This document shows, piece by piece, positions 22,566-34,455 of a DNA stretch of 64,000 bases. Both the position numbers and the translations under genes were made by a program. Within the stretch, counting starts at the first letter, position 1; the number at the start of each line of letters is the position of its first letter. The notes below the pieces were generated by a model. It did not search any database. It was not told where the DNA came from and worked only from the letters and a program-made list of their open reading frames with translations. The stretch spans positions 30,464,501-30,528,500 of the forward strand of contig NC_083382.1 in the NCBI RefSeq assembly GCF_031755915.1. Direction: 5' to 3'. Source of the DNA: Ziziphus jujuba (Eukaryota > Streptophyta > Magnoliopsida > Rosales > Rhamnaceae).

Positions 22566-23461
22566 CAGTGACAGAGTACGAGAGGAGATTCCGAGAACTA
22601 TCAGAATTCTACATGCACCTAATTCCCGACGATCACACGAAGAAGGTGAGGTTCATAGACGGATTGAAAGAGAGCATCGGCTACACCCTTTCCGGATCAG
22701 TACATCCCACCTATCAGTCCGCCAGGGATGCAGCGCTCGAGCTAGAGAGACAGGAGGAGATACACAGACCCTCAAGGCGCAGATCTTTCGAAGGTTCGTA
22801 TAGCGGAGTACCTCGACAGGGGGCAGCTAAGAAAGGCCATAGCTCAGGCTCAGACAGTGATGGGTTAAGCCCACGAGGCAGATTCCAGAGGAGAGATAGT
22901 TATCGCATGCCCCAGCCAGCTCGCCATTCGATCAGTGTGGATGCAAGCTTGTATCAGCAGTCACGCATTAGTTCTCCGCGGATTTGTCCACTTTGTAGGG
23001 GGAATCATTCTGGGCAATGTCAGATGGATGGGTTCTGCTTTCGGTGTGGGCAGCCAGGTCACATAAGGAGGGATTGCCCTTATGGTAGCAGCAGTGTGCT
23101 AGAAGCAGGTCGACGGACACAGCGTACGGGGATATTTCCAGGACAGAGTTCCCAGGGGAGTCAGCCAGTAGGAGTTTCTTCGGGATCAGTCCAGCCGTCT
23201 GCAGGATCGAGTCGAGGTAGAGGAAGGAGACCCCAACAGACAAGTCAAGGCCGGGTGTTTGCTATGACGCAGCAGGGAGCCAGGACTACGCCCGACGATT
23301 TCACAGATCAAGGGATGGAAACAGGCCTGATCCTGTTGGATCTATCCGGACTTGAAGTAGTGTTGGGCATGGATTGGTTGGCAAGGAACTACTTAGTCGA
23401 GGAAGCAACGTGGGAACCCGAAACACAGATGCGTGAGCAGTACCCGTACCTGTTCCAGTGA
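22481..23461 (+). CDS. Truncated gag fusion, copy 4
   Basis: Predicted protein identical to the frame at 2651-3631, although the LTR beside it has gathered several changes. Confidence 0.85.
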   Translation: MAFSTEFCPPAYREARRREFEELRQGNMTVTEYERRFRELSEFYMHLIPDDHTKKVRFIDGLKESIGYTLSGSVHPTYQSARDAALELERQEEIHRPSRRRSFEGSYSGVPRQGAAKKGHSSGSDSDGLSPRGRFQRRDSYRMPQPARHSISVDASLYQQSRISSPRICPLCRGNHSGQCQMDGFCFRCGQPGHIRRDCPYGSSSVLEAGRRTQRTGIFPGQSSQGSQPVGVSSGSVQPSAGSSRGRGRRPQQTSQGRVFAMTQQGARTTPDDFTDQGMETGLILLDLSGLEVVLGMDWLARNYLVEEATWEPETQMREQYPYLFQ

Positions 23462-23490
23462 CGTGCGGAAATTTCGAGGACGAAATTTTT

Positions 23491-23505
23491 GTAAGGGGGG
23501 AAGGC
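23491..23505 (+). other. Polypurine tract, copy 4
   Basis: Same purine-rich tract directly before LTR D. Confidence 0.85.
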
Positions 23506-26495
23506 TGTAACACCCCGTCCCAAATCGCACCGGAATCCGTGCACGTTGACCGAGGTTGACCGTTGACCGTTGACCGAAGGGGGTCAAAAGTTGACTTTTT
23601 GACTCGGTGAGAATTTTGAGTTGACTAGGGTACCGTGGCGAAGTGCATGATGCCCTGAGTTCGTAGACTAGTAGCACGTCGAAAACGGAGCTACGGTTTG
23701 AAAGTTATGGGCAAAACAAGTTGAAGTGTAAACTGTCTAAAAGGTGCCGGGAGTTGACTTTTTCTTGTGATGTAATTGTGAGTTGACTCTTGTATGGTTG
23801 TAAAGTACTCGTCGATACGAGTTCATAGACTAGCGGCACGCTTAAATCGGACATGTGGTTAAAAAGTTATGGACGTTTGAAGTTTACCGGATACCGTATT
23901 ATTTTAATGTTTTTGGGTCGTGAACAGTGAAATGCCACGTGTCAGCTTCTGAGTGGTCCACGTGGCATGAACAGTGTCATGCAGGGTTTTAATTTTGAAA
24001 AACTCTCGGGGAAGAGAGAGAAAGAGAGAGAAGAGAGAGAAAGAGAAAGAGAGAGAGAGGACCCGCCGGCCGCCGGTCATTTTCACGTTTTTCCGGCCGA
24101 GTTACTGTACACACGCCGGACAGAAAGCTTGCCCACCTCATTTCCGGCAAAACCTCCAAATTTCACGGCGAACGGCCGCCGGACGCGCCCGGATCGGACG
24201 TCCGAAGTTTGGCGGCGATTTTTCCCCCTCCACCGCCGGCCACCGCGAATCAGCACTATTCCGGCCGATAAACAGTACACGCGCCATACACCCAGCATCC
24301 TCTCCTCAAGTCCGTCCTACCCACCAAAAATCACGGCCATCGGACCACCGACGCGCCGGGATCGGAGCGTTTTCCGGCGAGGGGTCGAAAATCTTCAAAC
24401 GGTGATTTCTCCGCCGTCCGACCTCCGTTTTGCTCACCGTCGGTCCCGTTGGATTGCTCTCCTCACGATCTACAAATCTGCAAAATTTCACAGCAAACGG
24501 CCACCGTCGGAAATTACTGTTCCGGCGACGGTTGCCGGTGACGTGGCGGCCGCCGGAAATTACTGTTCCGGCGAGTACCCGAAAATTCCGGCCAGCTCCA
24601 GTCCGCAGTGTTCGACCTCCTGAACCCAAATCCGACTTCCGTTTCCACCAATTCGCGACGGTTTGGGAGAATTGCAGAGCCCAAACCCGAAAAGCTTCCC
24701 GATAAAATTCCGACCCCGTCGGGTACGATCATCGGAAATTAAGACCGGATCTGTGATTAGCATCACTCGAGCTTCGATTCGGTATATAATTCGTAAATTT
24801 TAGTTATCGTTTGTGTTTTGACCCCCCGGATACCGGGTATTATTTACCCGAATAAAATATTAATTTATTTGACTGTCTGTGAATTTTGTTCTAGGAGCAC
24901 CGGTGAGTCGTAGAATTGATCCCGTAGTGGATCATGGGTTAATTGCGTGCTCCAGGTGAGTGACCCACCTTCAAATTAATTTTGGGAATTTAATTGGTGA
25001 ATATATAATGTGTGATTTAAATATTTGGAATTTAATTTCTATGTGCCAAATATTTATTGGATTATTGTAGAATTATTTATGAATTTATTGGATTTAAGAA
25101 AATGCGAATTCTACAAATTTATGCCATGTGAAATTAATTTATGGTTTTGAGGATTTTGAAATTGGTGTGGTTTTAATATTAAATTGGGCACGATTTGATT
25201 TTCAAATATTTCAAGGAAAATATTTGGTTATATTGGTGATTTCAATTTTTATAAAATATGCCCATGGAATATTATGAGATTTGATTATGATATTTCGAGA
25301 AATTATTATGCTTGGAAAAATGTGGATATTTGAATTGATGGATTTTGGGAGTTGGTGGATTTGAAAATCATGGAATTTATGGTATGGATTATAAGGAAAT
25401 TGTGGAGAATTTCCCGGTTCAAGCGGATGGATTATGCCCGCTATGTTTATGAAAAATGTGAAATTTGTTTTATAATTTAAATTGTGGATTTTATGATTTT
25501 TAGATGCACCGTGCACGTACTGGTGTTCTGATTATGTGATATGGTATATGTGATATGGTTAGTGTGCACACGGTTGTGATTAGCGCGCAGGTGGGTGTGA
25601 TTAGCGCGCAGGTGATGTGATTAGCGCGCAGGTGGGTGTGAGTAGCGCGCGGTTGATATTATGAGGGTGTCCTGTGGATGCCATTGGAGAGGGCGGCCAC
25701 CCCCCTTTGGCCGGGACACCAGGTTAGCAGCGGCGCAGTGGGACGCCACGCGACCGTATGCCGGTTTCTTTCTATAACCTCCTGTCTGGCGGTACCTTGG
25801 GACGCTGGGTACTGTTGGCGCCACTGGTATATAGTGGGTGCATCAAAAGATTTTCAAAACTGTGTTTTAAAAATAAAATGTTAATGAAAAATATAATTGT
25901 TACCGCTTCTGGTATTTAATTGATGTCTTGGTTTTCGGGGAATATGAATAAAGGGTTTTGTGAAATTGTTTTAAAAGGGGAACCTTTCCAACTGAGAGAA
26001 TTGTAAGGGTTTTGAAAGAAAATATTATTTCCAAATAATTATTATTTATACTTATTACTGTGATATTATATGGTATAGTAGTAGGGTCGCTCACTGAGAT
26101 GATTAGCATCTCACACTCTTAAATTCCGTTCCTCTAGGTACCAGGTTGTCGGTGTTCACTCGGAGCGGACTTGATCTTCCTCGCTGTTTTAGTTCGGTAG
26201 TACCCTGTTATTCTTTTATTGCAGTTGTAATATTTCTTTCACTCTTGTTGTATTTATTTTGCACTGGATTACTGTATTTATTTTTTTAAGTACTGCAATT
26301 TGTGGAACCAATTTGTAGTTTGTGGGAGGAATAAGGGGATATTTTTGAAGTGTGTTTTCAGTGCAGGTAAATTTGTGGTAAGTAAATCCCTTAGGGGAGG
26401 TGCTGCCGGATTTTCCGTTGGAAGGTTCGGTGGTATTTCCCTGGGATCAGGGCTGTCTAGGGTTCCGGAGGAGGAATTCTGGACGGGTCCTGACA
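23506..26495 (+). mobile_element. LTR D, complete, right end of the array
   Basis: Same termini as LTR A, but what follows 26495 is single-copy DNA and not a primer binding site, so this is the terminal 3' LTR. Differences seen from LTR A: 24113 G to A (shared with LTR C), 24682 G to C, 25685 C to T, 26016 G to A and 26198 C to T. It is the most diverged LTR in view, though still only about 5 changes in 2990 bp. Confidence 0.93.
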
Positions 26496-26839
26496 CCACT
26501 CTGTTGGAAAATTAATGACAAGGTGGGTGTTTTCTTCTCTGGAAATCTAGCATATGGAATTTTTATGTTGACCGCTAGAAACTTTTGATTAAATAGAAAC
26601 TAGTCCACCCACCATATGAACTTCAAGGAAAAATACCGAATAGAAAACCCTTCAAGTAATAGATTGGCTTTGCTAGGAATTATTTACCAAGTTCTGGACT
26701 AACCAAGCATATGGCAGGGGATGAATAATAGAAGTTTTTGCACATATGCAACAGTCAAAACATATTCACGAATGCTAAAAGTGAAACCTAAATAGAACAT
26801 TAACAAATAACAAGTTTGTTCAACAAAGCTTTTCTCCCT
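26496..26839. other. Single-copy DNA between the array and the HIR gene
   Basis: These 344 bases separate the LTR terminus from the HIR stop codon. They have no open frame of note and probably include the HIR 3' untranslated region, because that gene reads leftward into this stretch. The first five bases, CCACT, are the candidate right target-site duplication. Confidence 0.6.
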
Positions 26840-28506
26840 CTAATTTAAAGCAGTATCGGCTTGAAGGAGACCATCCCTAATCTGTGAAGCGATATCTCTC
26901 ACAGCACCTGGTCCATGTGGGATGAAAACAGATGATGACTTTGAGGATGCCCCAATCTCCTTCATAGTGTCAAAATATTGAGTGACCAACACCATATCCA
27001 TAATATCTCTGGCCGTTGTTCCTGGAACATTCTCGGAGAAGGCAAGCACACTGTCCCTCAACCCATCAACAATGGCCTGGCGCTGGCGAGCTACACCAAG
27101 CCCGGACAGGTATTTGGACTCTGCCTCTCCTTCAGCTCGCTTTATTTGCAATATTTTGTCTGCTTCAGCCTTTTCGTTTGCTGCCTGCCTCTGTCTCGCA
27201 GCTATCATCACAAATGATGAAATGCATCAACATCACACTGCTGCTACTCCAATTGCAAATGAAAATTATACATGGAGACAGAGCAAGTTGCTTGGAACCC
27301 AAGACTAGAGCATTATTATCATTATAAAGCAAGTTGTCTCCGTTTAAAAGGAGGGTGCTTTCAAAGTCTCTGAGAAATAGAATCCTCATTGCCCATTTCT
27401 TGTTTTGAATGTATCAAATTAAACATAAAAAATGCTATGTAAATGATGCCCATGGCAGAGAACATAAGGCCTAAAAAGCACATAGAGTAAGATATAAGAT
27501 CTGTTTTTTATATTATTATTATTTTTTACCTGCATTTATCTCGTTCATCGCTCTCTTAACACGAACATCAGGCTCTATATCCACTATGAGGGTCTGAACT
27601 ATTTCAAAGCCATAAGCAGACATTGCCTGCAACGATAATTGGCGAAGGTTAAGAGGTGTAAATATTGTTTTAGACATTATTATATAAGGTTCGGCCTTTC
27701 TCCAATCATAAGCAATGTGCTACCTTCTCTAGCTCCTCCTCAACAGCTTTTGCTATGTCACTCTTCTGCTCAAAGACAGCATCCAACTCCAATTTTGGTA
27801 CACTAGCTCTGATAACTGAAGGAAATGCAAAATATGAGATTGTACAAGATTGTATGAAATATGGTGTGTTGTATCTTAGTAGAATAGCACAAATACAGCC
27901 TTACACACCATCAAAAACATAGGCCTGGATCTGCGCTTTGGCATTGGAGAGCTTATAGAAAGCATCTGCTGCCTTCTCTGGCAAAGCACGATATTGAATA
28001 GATGCCACAACATTCACAAACACATTATCCTACAAGACCAACATCAATCAGACTACATCAACACCCATACACTAAATCACAAAATTGTAAACTAGTTTAA
28101 ATTTGATAACGAGCAGCAAGAACATTGATAAACCCATATAAAAATGAAATCTCTGTTAGTTATAGTTAAAATTTCCTAAAAATGTTAAAATAAGTGAGTA
28201 CTTAAATTGAAATGCTTTTGTTAATCTCAAAAATTAATTTTTAACAACAGAATAGACATACATTTTGCAATTCAAGTCAGATTATTGAGGGAAGTGAGAG
28301 AAAAAGAATCAGAAAACCTTAGTCTTAGTTTCGCAACGAACATCGAGTTGTTGCACACGGACTGAAAGTTGACCAGACAACTGGTATCCAAGACACCAAG
28401 GCAAACAGTGACATCCTGGCTCAAGAACATCGTTAAATTTCCCAAAATGTTCCCTCACAGCTACGTTTGACTGCTCTACTGTAATGCAACCCAGTGATTG
28501 TCCCAT
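26840..28506 (-). CDS. Hypersensitive-induced reaction (HIR) protein, SPFH/prohibitin family
   Basis: Five coding exons: 28318-28506, 27909-28029, 27724-27815, 27530-27626 and 26840-27201. They join in frame to 286 residues, the usual HIR length. The protein starts MGQSLGC, with Gly2 for myristoylation and Cys7 as a possible palmitoylation site, which suits HIR attachment to plasma-membrane microdomains. The SPFH/band 7 domain covers roughly residues 5-190 ([43 protein letters not shown]). A charged, Ala-rich helical stretch ([20 protein letters not shown]) follows, then the conserved [19 protein letters not shown] and [23 protein letters not shown] proteins form oligomers and associate with NLR immune receptors in hypersensitive cell death. 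A 5'-leader intron is likely (28524-29052). HIR1-HIR4 are too alike to assign a specific orthologue; some positions look closest to HIR3. Confidence 0.94.
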
Positions 28507-28523
28507 TCTTCAAGTCTCAGGAC

Positions 28524-29052
28524 CTAAAAAGTTAATATAACATTCAAATATTTGAACCTTAAAAATATCCCAACAGCTTATATCCAAAACAATCTCTACT
28601 TTCTACATAAAAAAGAGGAATAAATAAATAAGTAAATAAAAATCGAACATTTATGAATTACAGTTCGATTCTCCATGTTTATAACCCAAATATATATATA
28701 TATATATATATACATGTAAAAATGAATACTCCTAAATGAAATGAAATTAATAGAGTAGCACAACTATGAACCATCATTTTTTTTACTACTATTTTTCTTT
28801 CCAATCAAAACAACTGAATGAAGTTAAAAGCAAAGAAAAAAAAAAATACTCTGTTTTTCTAGAAGAAAATTATTATGATAGTCCAAATTCGTCAGAAGAG
28901 CCGAAAATAGAAAGAAAAAAAAAAATGTTAACTTTTGACAAGAAAAGCTAACTAGTAGTCTGTGATAGAAGCAAAGAGTGGTGCAAAACTGCAGAGAAAT
29001 GAAAGACTCCGCTTTTCTTAGCAGCTAAGCAAGAAGCTAATATAGCCATTAC
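28524..29052 (-). other. Predicted intron in the 5' untranslated region of the HIR gene
   Basis: On the minus strand ACTCAG|GTAATGG (donor at 29053/29052) and TTTTTAG|GTCCTGAG (acceptor at 28524/28523) bracket 529 bases, with the ATG only 17 bases into the next exon. The upstream leader exon is CT-rich (29053 to about 29105). Transcript evidence is lacking. Confidence 0.55.
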
Positions 29053-29105
29053 CTGAGTAAAAGCAGAGAGAAAAATAGAGGGACGAGAGAGAGAGAGAGA
29101 AGAAG

Positions 29106-30654
29106 AGATGGGTTTTTCTGTTTGTTTGTTTTGGATGCGTGAGAGATTTGATGATGTTGAGAGTAATGCTAGAGGCTTTTGAAATAATAATAATAATAAT
29201 AATAATAATGCTGTAGATATAAAAAAAAAAATTATAAAACCATCAAAATGATGCGTAGGATAGATTTGTTTTTATTTATTGGTTAAAAATTAATATAATC
29301 TAAACATATATAAATAAACTGGGATAAACATAACTAAGGAATAATCATTTATATTCATGTGTTTTTGATAACAATATTGAATTAGAATTATGATTTAACT
29401 TTTATAAAAGAAATTATTATAAATAATTTATTTTTTTAAAAATGTTCAAATTTGATAAAAATTAACTAAAAAGTTAAATTTTATAAATTTTTGTATATAA
29501 TAATCAATTTAAATTTAAACTTATCAAAATATAGAAGAAATATTCTAAAGTGTACATATATATTAAAATATAGAAATAAAATTTTTTAAAAAGAGTTATT
29601 GCTCCTTCTCAAATTCAAATAAATACCAAATGTTGGAAAAACTAAATTATTATATTCCTATACCAAACATGCTCTAAATATAAGCTAATAAACTAACAAC
29701 ACCTTATCGTATGTCTGACAGTGGAATGTGACATTCAGAGGTGGAACGTACAACAATCCAGAGTTATATCTGGACTATAATTTCTTTATTCACAAGTTTT
29801 AAAATCAAGATTGATTTAAAAAAAGAAAAGTTTTAAAATTCAAATTCAGTTTGCTACACAATGGAACAGTAATTAATTCTCACTCTTTTATATATATATA
29901 GACCATATAACTTTCTCCAACATAAAACAAAAATGAAAAAAAAAAATGCAAAAATTCCAGGAGTCTGAATTTTGTATTTGCTGTTTACATTGGATAAACA
30001 TAAAAGAGATATTATCTGTTCAGCATTCGCTTTCAAGGGAATTGCAATAAATAGGAAAAAAAAAAGATCATTTATCCTCAGAATTTTTAGCTTCTTAAAA
30101 AAAATAAAATAAAATAAAATCCTGGGTTGGATTGAATTTAAAAAGCAGTTGTAACTTTGTAAAATCTTTTAGCTAATATCAAAGATGTGGTCGTACAGCT
30201 GGAAAGTTAAAAGTAAGTGACAATTATTAATGGTAAGAGAATCAAAACAACCTTGCCTGAAATGGAGCCAAATTGCAGGCGTGGTTGGTACCTAACACAT
30301 ATAAACTTACTATGTTATAGTAAGTTCAGAATCGGTGACTTTAATTCCAGCCATTGGATGCTGTAGTTTGCCATTGTATATATATGGTAGTGGGGGCTAC
30401 ATCATTCTTCCATTACAACAGAAAAGGAAAAAAAGATAAAAACAGAGTGATACAAAAAGTGGAATCGAGTAAAATAACATCCTCTAATGTTAATTGTAAT
30501 ATTAATTCCCATAAACTTAGATGTTATACAATAATACAGTCGAACTTCATAACTCCATTTTCTTGTCACATCATCCAAGTACTTGCTAGAGAAAAGGTAA
30601 AAGTAAAAAATATATGGGGAATGATGAAAAGATCTTCTGTGGCTGTGTCTGCTA
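29106..30654. other. Spacer between HIR and PBL genes
   Basis: AT-rich DNA with an (AAT)n run at 29185-29212. The right part, from about 30400, probably contains the 3' untranslated region of the PBL kinase; the left part would hold the HIR promoter. I see no further gene. Confidence 0.55.
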
Positions 30655-33600
30655 TCATTCTTTTGCTTTTCTGTTTTGTTTTGATGTTGGGCTTGGATGG
30701 TGGTATGGAGAAGCTTGGGCACCATTTTGGCTGGACAAGCTCCTTGCTGGTGGTCCATTTCTTGATGTAAATGTTGCCTGTGTTCTAACACCATTCTTGG
30801 CATTTGAGATGGCCCTGGAGCGAGCGGCTTGCATGGATTGGAAGTAATAGGAAGAGCTGGCCATGTCCTTTAGGTTTGGCAAAGGCTTCAGGGCTTCAAC
30901 AATTTCACTCATTACGGGTCTAGCTTTTGGGTCACGGCTAAGGCAGTGAGCAGCTAGCTGGACAGCTTTTTGTGCACCTTTGATTGAGAAATGACCTTCA
31001 AGACGAGGGTCTATTAGCCGATAGAATCTTCTCTTGTCTCCAAGAAGTGGCCTTGCCCATTCTACAAGGTTGTGCTCCCCATTTGGTCTATTTTTATCCA
31101 TAGACCTCCGACCCGTTAGCATTTCAAGCAGAACTACGCCAAAACCATAGACGTCGTTTTTTGATGTCAGGTGTCCTAAACAAAGAAATTTGTTCGGTCA
31201 AGGTAACATCAAAATATAATTGAGGCAACTAGAGGCAAAAAGAAGATAACAGGCATTCATCATGTACACAGAATACAAGGAAATATTCACCACTTTTATA
31301 TAAGAGTGAAACAAGATTCACATTTAGTTGAATAGGAAGCAATACACCCCCATCTACCAATTAACAAAGACATGAAAATAAAAAGCGTGTACTAGGAAAA
31401 GAGTAAACATATTTTTCAGTGAAGATATTCTTTAGCATAAGTTCCAAAAGATAGAAAATGATAAGAAAAACATGAACCATGAAAAGAATCAAGCAGGAAA
31501 AGGTAGATCTCAATTCAAGACAACCAGAAAAGTAAAATAAGGAAGAAATTTGCAGGCAGGTTTTCTTGCAGTTGACAGAATGCAGTTAAAGTGGTGATAA
31601 TTCAAATCAAAAAGAAAAAAAAAAAAAAATTCTTCTTTCAAAGAAACCAATTATATTTTTCATGCTACCCCTTCCACTAGTAATAGCTGGCATTTATTGT
31701 TGCGAAGGAAATAAGGTAATATTCAAATCCAAATTCTCACCCATCTCCTAAAATGAACCCTTTTCTTCTACACGGATAATACAGCTTCAGTGGCTTAAGG
31801 CTATGATGTTGAGTCGGAGCCACAGAACCTTGATACAAAACTTACTCGTCCAACCAGCAGTTGTAAATTTTAAGTCCTTTGATCGCTACAAAGGGCTTCT
31901 TAAGGGATTTTATTCCAATAAAGTGGCATTTACTTATTATAATTTCTTGACAGGCCATAGAATCAAAATCCTAAAACCAATTAATCATAAATTTAATTAC
32001 TAACGGCAGCTAATTGTAGTTGAAAGAGTAACCGTAGCAATACAAATTAATTATCCTGACAAATGATGCTTATAACCAAACTCACCAGTCATTACATACT
32101 CGGGAGCTGCATAACCATAGGTTCCCATAACTCGTGTAGATACATGAGTTTTATCTCCCTCAGGTCCATCTTTGGCAAGTCCAAAATCCGAGAGTTTGGC
32201 ATTATAATCCTGAAAATAACATTTCATTTTTTACAATGGAATAGAAATAGAGGAAGTAGGGAGTTGTTGCTTAGTTATAATAGCTTACCGCATCTAATAA
32301 AATATTAGATGTTTTAAAATCACGATATATGACTGGCCTTTGAACTTCTTCATGAAGAAAGGCAAGGCCCTTTGCAGCACCAAGAGCAATTTTCATTCTG
32401 ATAGACCAAGGAAGAGGCAGGGACCCTTCAGCGGATAACATAGTCATAACCAGAGAACATTAAACATCAACAGAATAAATGAACTTATTTAGGAGAACAA
32501 AATCAATAATCACCTAGACCACATGCACATAACTATCAATAAGTCAGTGTGTACTCTTACCGTTCCCCTTCCTTTAAGTTAGAGGCCTCGGCTTTAGAGG
32601 GAAGTGGAATTTAGTGGAAATTAAGTGTTATAGGAATAATTCTATTTGCAAGCCAGAAATGAATATGTAGATGACAGGACAAACTAATTCGCTAATGACA
32701 CTAGCTAGGAGGGTTACTTGGTTTGGACCAAAATATAAGCTAAACCAGAATGCTTGAAATGGAATTCTACAACCATTGGCCTTCAGATGCATGTCTAAAA
32801 TTCAATGGCATCTATGGAATTATGTCTGATTGAGCTTTGACGTCCACTACTCCTGAATTTACTATTCTAAAGAGTTTTGCTAAGACTGAAAAATTAGTAT
32901 CCAACACAATTGCAATAAATTCAAATAAAATAAAAGGTTCAGTTGCATACTTCTGAAGAGGTGGTTCTCCAAACTTCCCCGAGGCATGAACTCATAGACT
33001 AATAATCTTTGATCCTCCTCAATGCAGAAACCAATAAGTTTAACCAAATTTGGATGAGTGAGGTCACCTAGAAAATTAATTTCAGCCTGAAACACAAGAG
33101 ATGAAAGTAAAGATGAGAAAATTCGATATAGAAAACTTATAAAACAGGGAGAAATAGAATATAGGAGAAGCCATACAAGCCATTCTTTATGACCCTGAAT
33201 TCCATCATGGTTAAGGGTCTTGACAGCAACCGTAAGTCCAGTACCAGGTTTCACAGGACCAGTTCCATTCTCCTCAATCCACCCTTTGAAAACACAACCA
33301 AATCCTCCCTCTCCAAGAAGACTATCAGGTCTGAAATTCCTAGTTGCTAACTTAAGGTCATTAAATGTGAATTTTCGGAGCTGTGAAGAAATCTTCAGCT
33401 CCTCACTAAAATAAGGTGTGGATACAGTACTTTCGCCATTACTAGTGGTTGTTGATGACCCAACTTGAGCAACTTGTTCGTCTGCACTTCTCTCACTTGT
33501 ATATTTACTTTCCACTGATTTAACAGAAACACCAACACGCTTAAGTAAATGATGATACACAATATTAATGACAAACTACATTCCAACTGCAGTTTTATGG

Positions 33601-34455
33601 AATTTCTAAGGAATGCTACAATACATTATCTGGTACCTGAGTATTTTCTATTTAAGTCATAGCTACACAATCTATAGGGAACTGGTAGAATAAATAATTG
33701 CGATCAGTTCAACATGCATTAAACGTGTACCACATGAGTGTAATTAATGCACAATGTGGTTGTTCAACCATGCAAATTGAAAAGGGGAAAAGTACAATAT
33801 GAAGAATATCATAATTTAAGCATAAAGCAGTTGCAGAGTTAATAAGGTCTTTGCAACTCTTTTGACACTTCATTTTCTGTCTCATTCCAACAATATAGTT
33901 AGAAATATCATTACCCATAACAAATTCTAGCTAAACAAAAAAAAAAAACTAAGTATCTATCATGCAGTTTAGCTCTAGAAAACTTGACAATGACAAAATA
34001 CATAAACTTTGAGAATTTATACATTTGCTCAATAATTAATTCTAAGACCGGGAAACCAATATACGCTTTTATGCCTGTAAAAGCCATAATTTTTACCACG
34101 CCTCTTCACTTTTTAGGACACCCAATAACCCAAAAAAAAAAAAAAAAAAAAAACAAATTTCCTTAAATTTGAATTGATGTCTCCTGTAAAGTATTTTGCT
34201 ATACAAAATCAAAAACAAAAAAAAAAAAAAAAAAAAAAAACAAAACAAAAAAAAAAAAAAAGGAAGAAGGAAATTACAACAAGAAGTGGTAGTCCCACTC
34301 ATGGAGTTATCAACTTTTGATCTTGAAGGCATGCAGCCCATAAAAGCAAACTTAACCCAACACCCAGTTTCTTCCACTGCTTCATCATTCTTCTTCCTCC
34401 CCGATTTGCTGACATCCCAAGTCTCAACCTTCATAGCATTAGGCCCCAAACCCAT
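30655..34455 (-). CDS. Receptor-like cytoplasmic kinase, PBL34/35/36 group (RLCK VII)
   Basis: Six coding exons: 34278-34455, 33177-33514, 32951-33086, 32289-32425, 32086-32209 and 30655-31175, joining in frame to 477 residues. The N-terminus MGLGPNAMK has a Gly2 myristoylation context, and [15 protein letters not shown] matches the PBL34-type basic, Cys-containing leader. The kinase domain shows GEGGFG (127-132), the VAVK lysine (158), YRD in place of HRD (251-253), DFG (271-273), APE (298-300) and [25 protein letters not shown] Ser/Asn-rich tail follows. Such kinases relay signals below receptor kinases at the plasma membrane. The splice between exons 1 and 2 was chosen because it alone keeps the frame and aligns with known PBL34-type proteins. 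In Arabidopsis, as I recall, HIR and NDUFAF7 genes neighbour members of this PBL group, as they do here. Confidence 0.93.
34133..34262. repeat. Poly-A runs in PBL intron 1
   Basis: Two long A-rich runs (34133-34153 and 34217-34261) in the first intron of the PBL kinase; on the gene's own strand they are poly-T. They generate spurious Lys-rich and Phe-rich frames. Confidence 0.85.

Larger units (their letters stand above)
19886..23505 (+). mobile_element. Retrotransposon internal domain 4
   Basis: Copy of internal domain 1 shifted by 19830 bp. One change seen: 21975 is A where the other copies have G, giving Thr instead of Ala just before the integrase zinc-binding part. Confidence 0.88.
1..26495 (+). 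mobile_element. Tandem array of a Ty3/gypsy LTR retrotransposon, period 6610 bp, shared LTRs
   Basis: The sequence repeats with a period of 6610 bp: positions 1, 6611, 13221, 19831 and 26441 start the same text, and the last repeat stops at 26495. The element boundaries do not fall at the window start. The LTR runs from TGTAACACCCC at 3676 to CCTGACA at 6665 (2990 bp), followed by a primer binding site; the internal domain is 3620 bp and ends in a polypurine tract. Each LTR serves both as 3' LTR of the domain to its left and 5' LTR of the domain to its right, with no host DNA or target duplication between them. This fits recombination between LTRs or amplification of a circular form, not separate insertions. 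The array continues to the left beyond the window. Bases 26496-26500 (CCACT) could be the right target-site duplication; the left one is not visible. Confidence 0.95.

Noticed and set aside
1..26495. Ribosomal DNA or centromeric satellite as explanation of the 6.6-kb period
   Set aside because: No rRNA sequence is seen, and TG...CA termini, primer binding site, polypurine tract, gag and integrase identify an LTR retrotransposon.
26978..27327. Plus-strand open frames of 79-108 codons
   Set aside because: They lie opposite the last HIR exon, which has clear family similarity on the minus strand.
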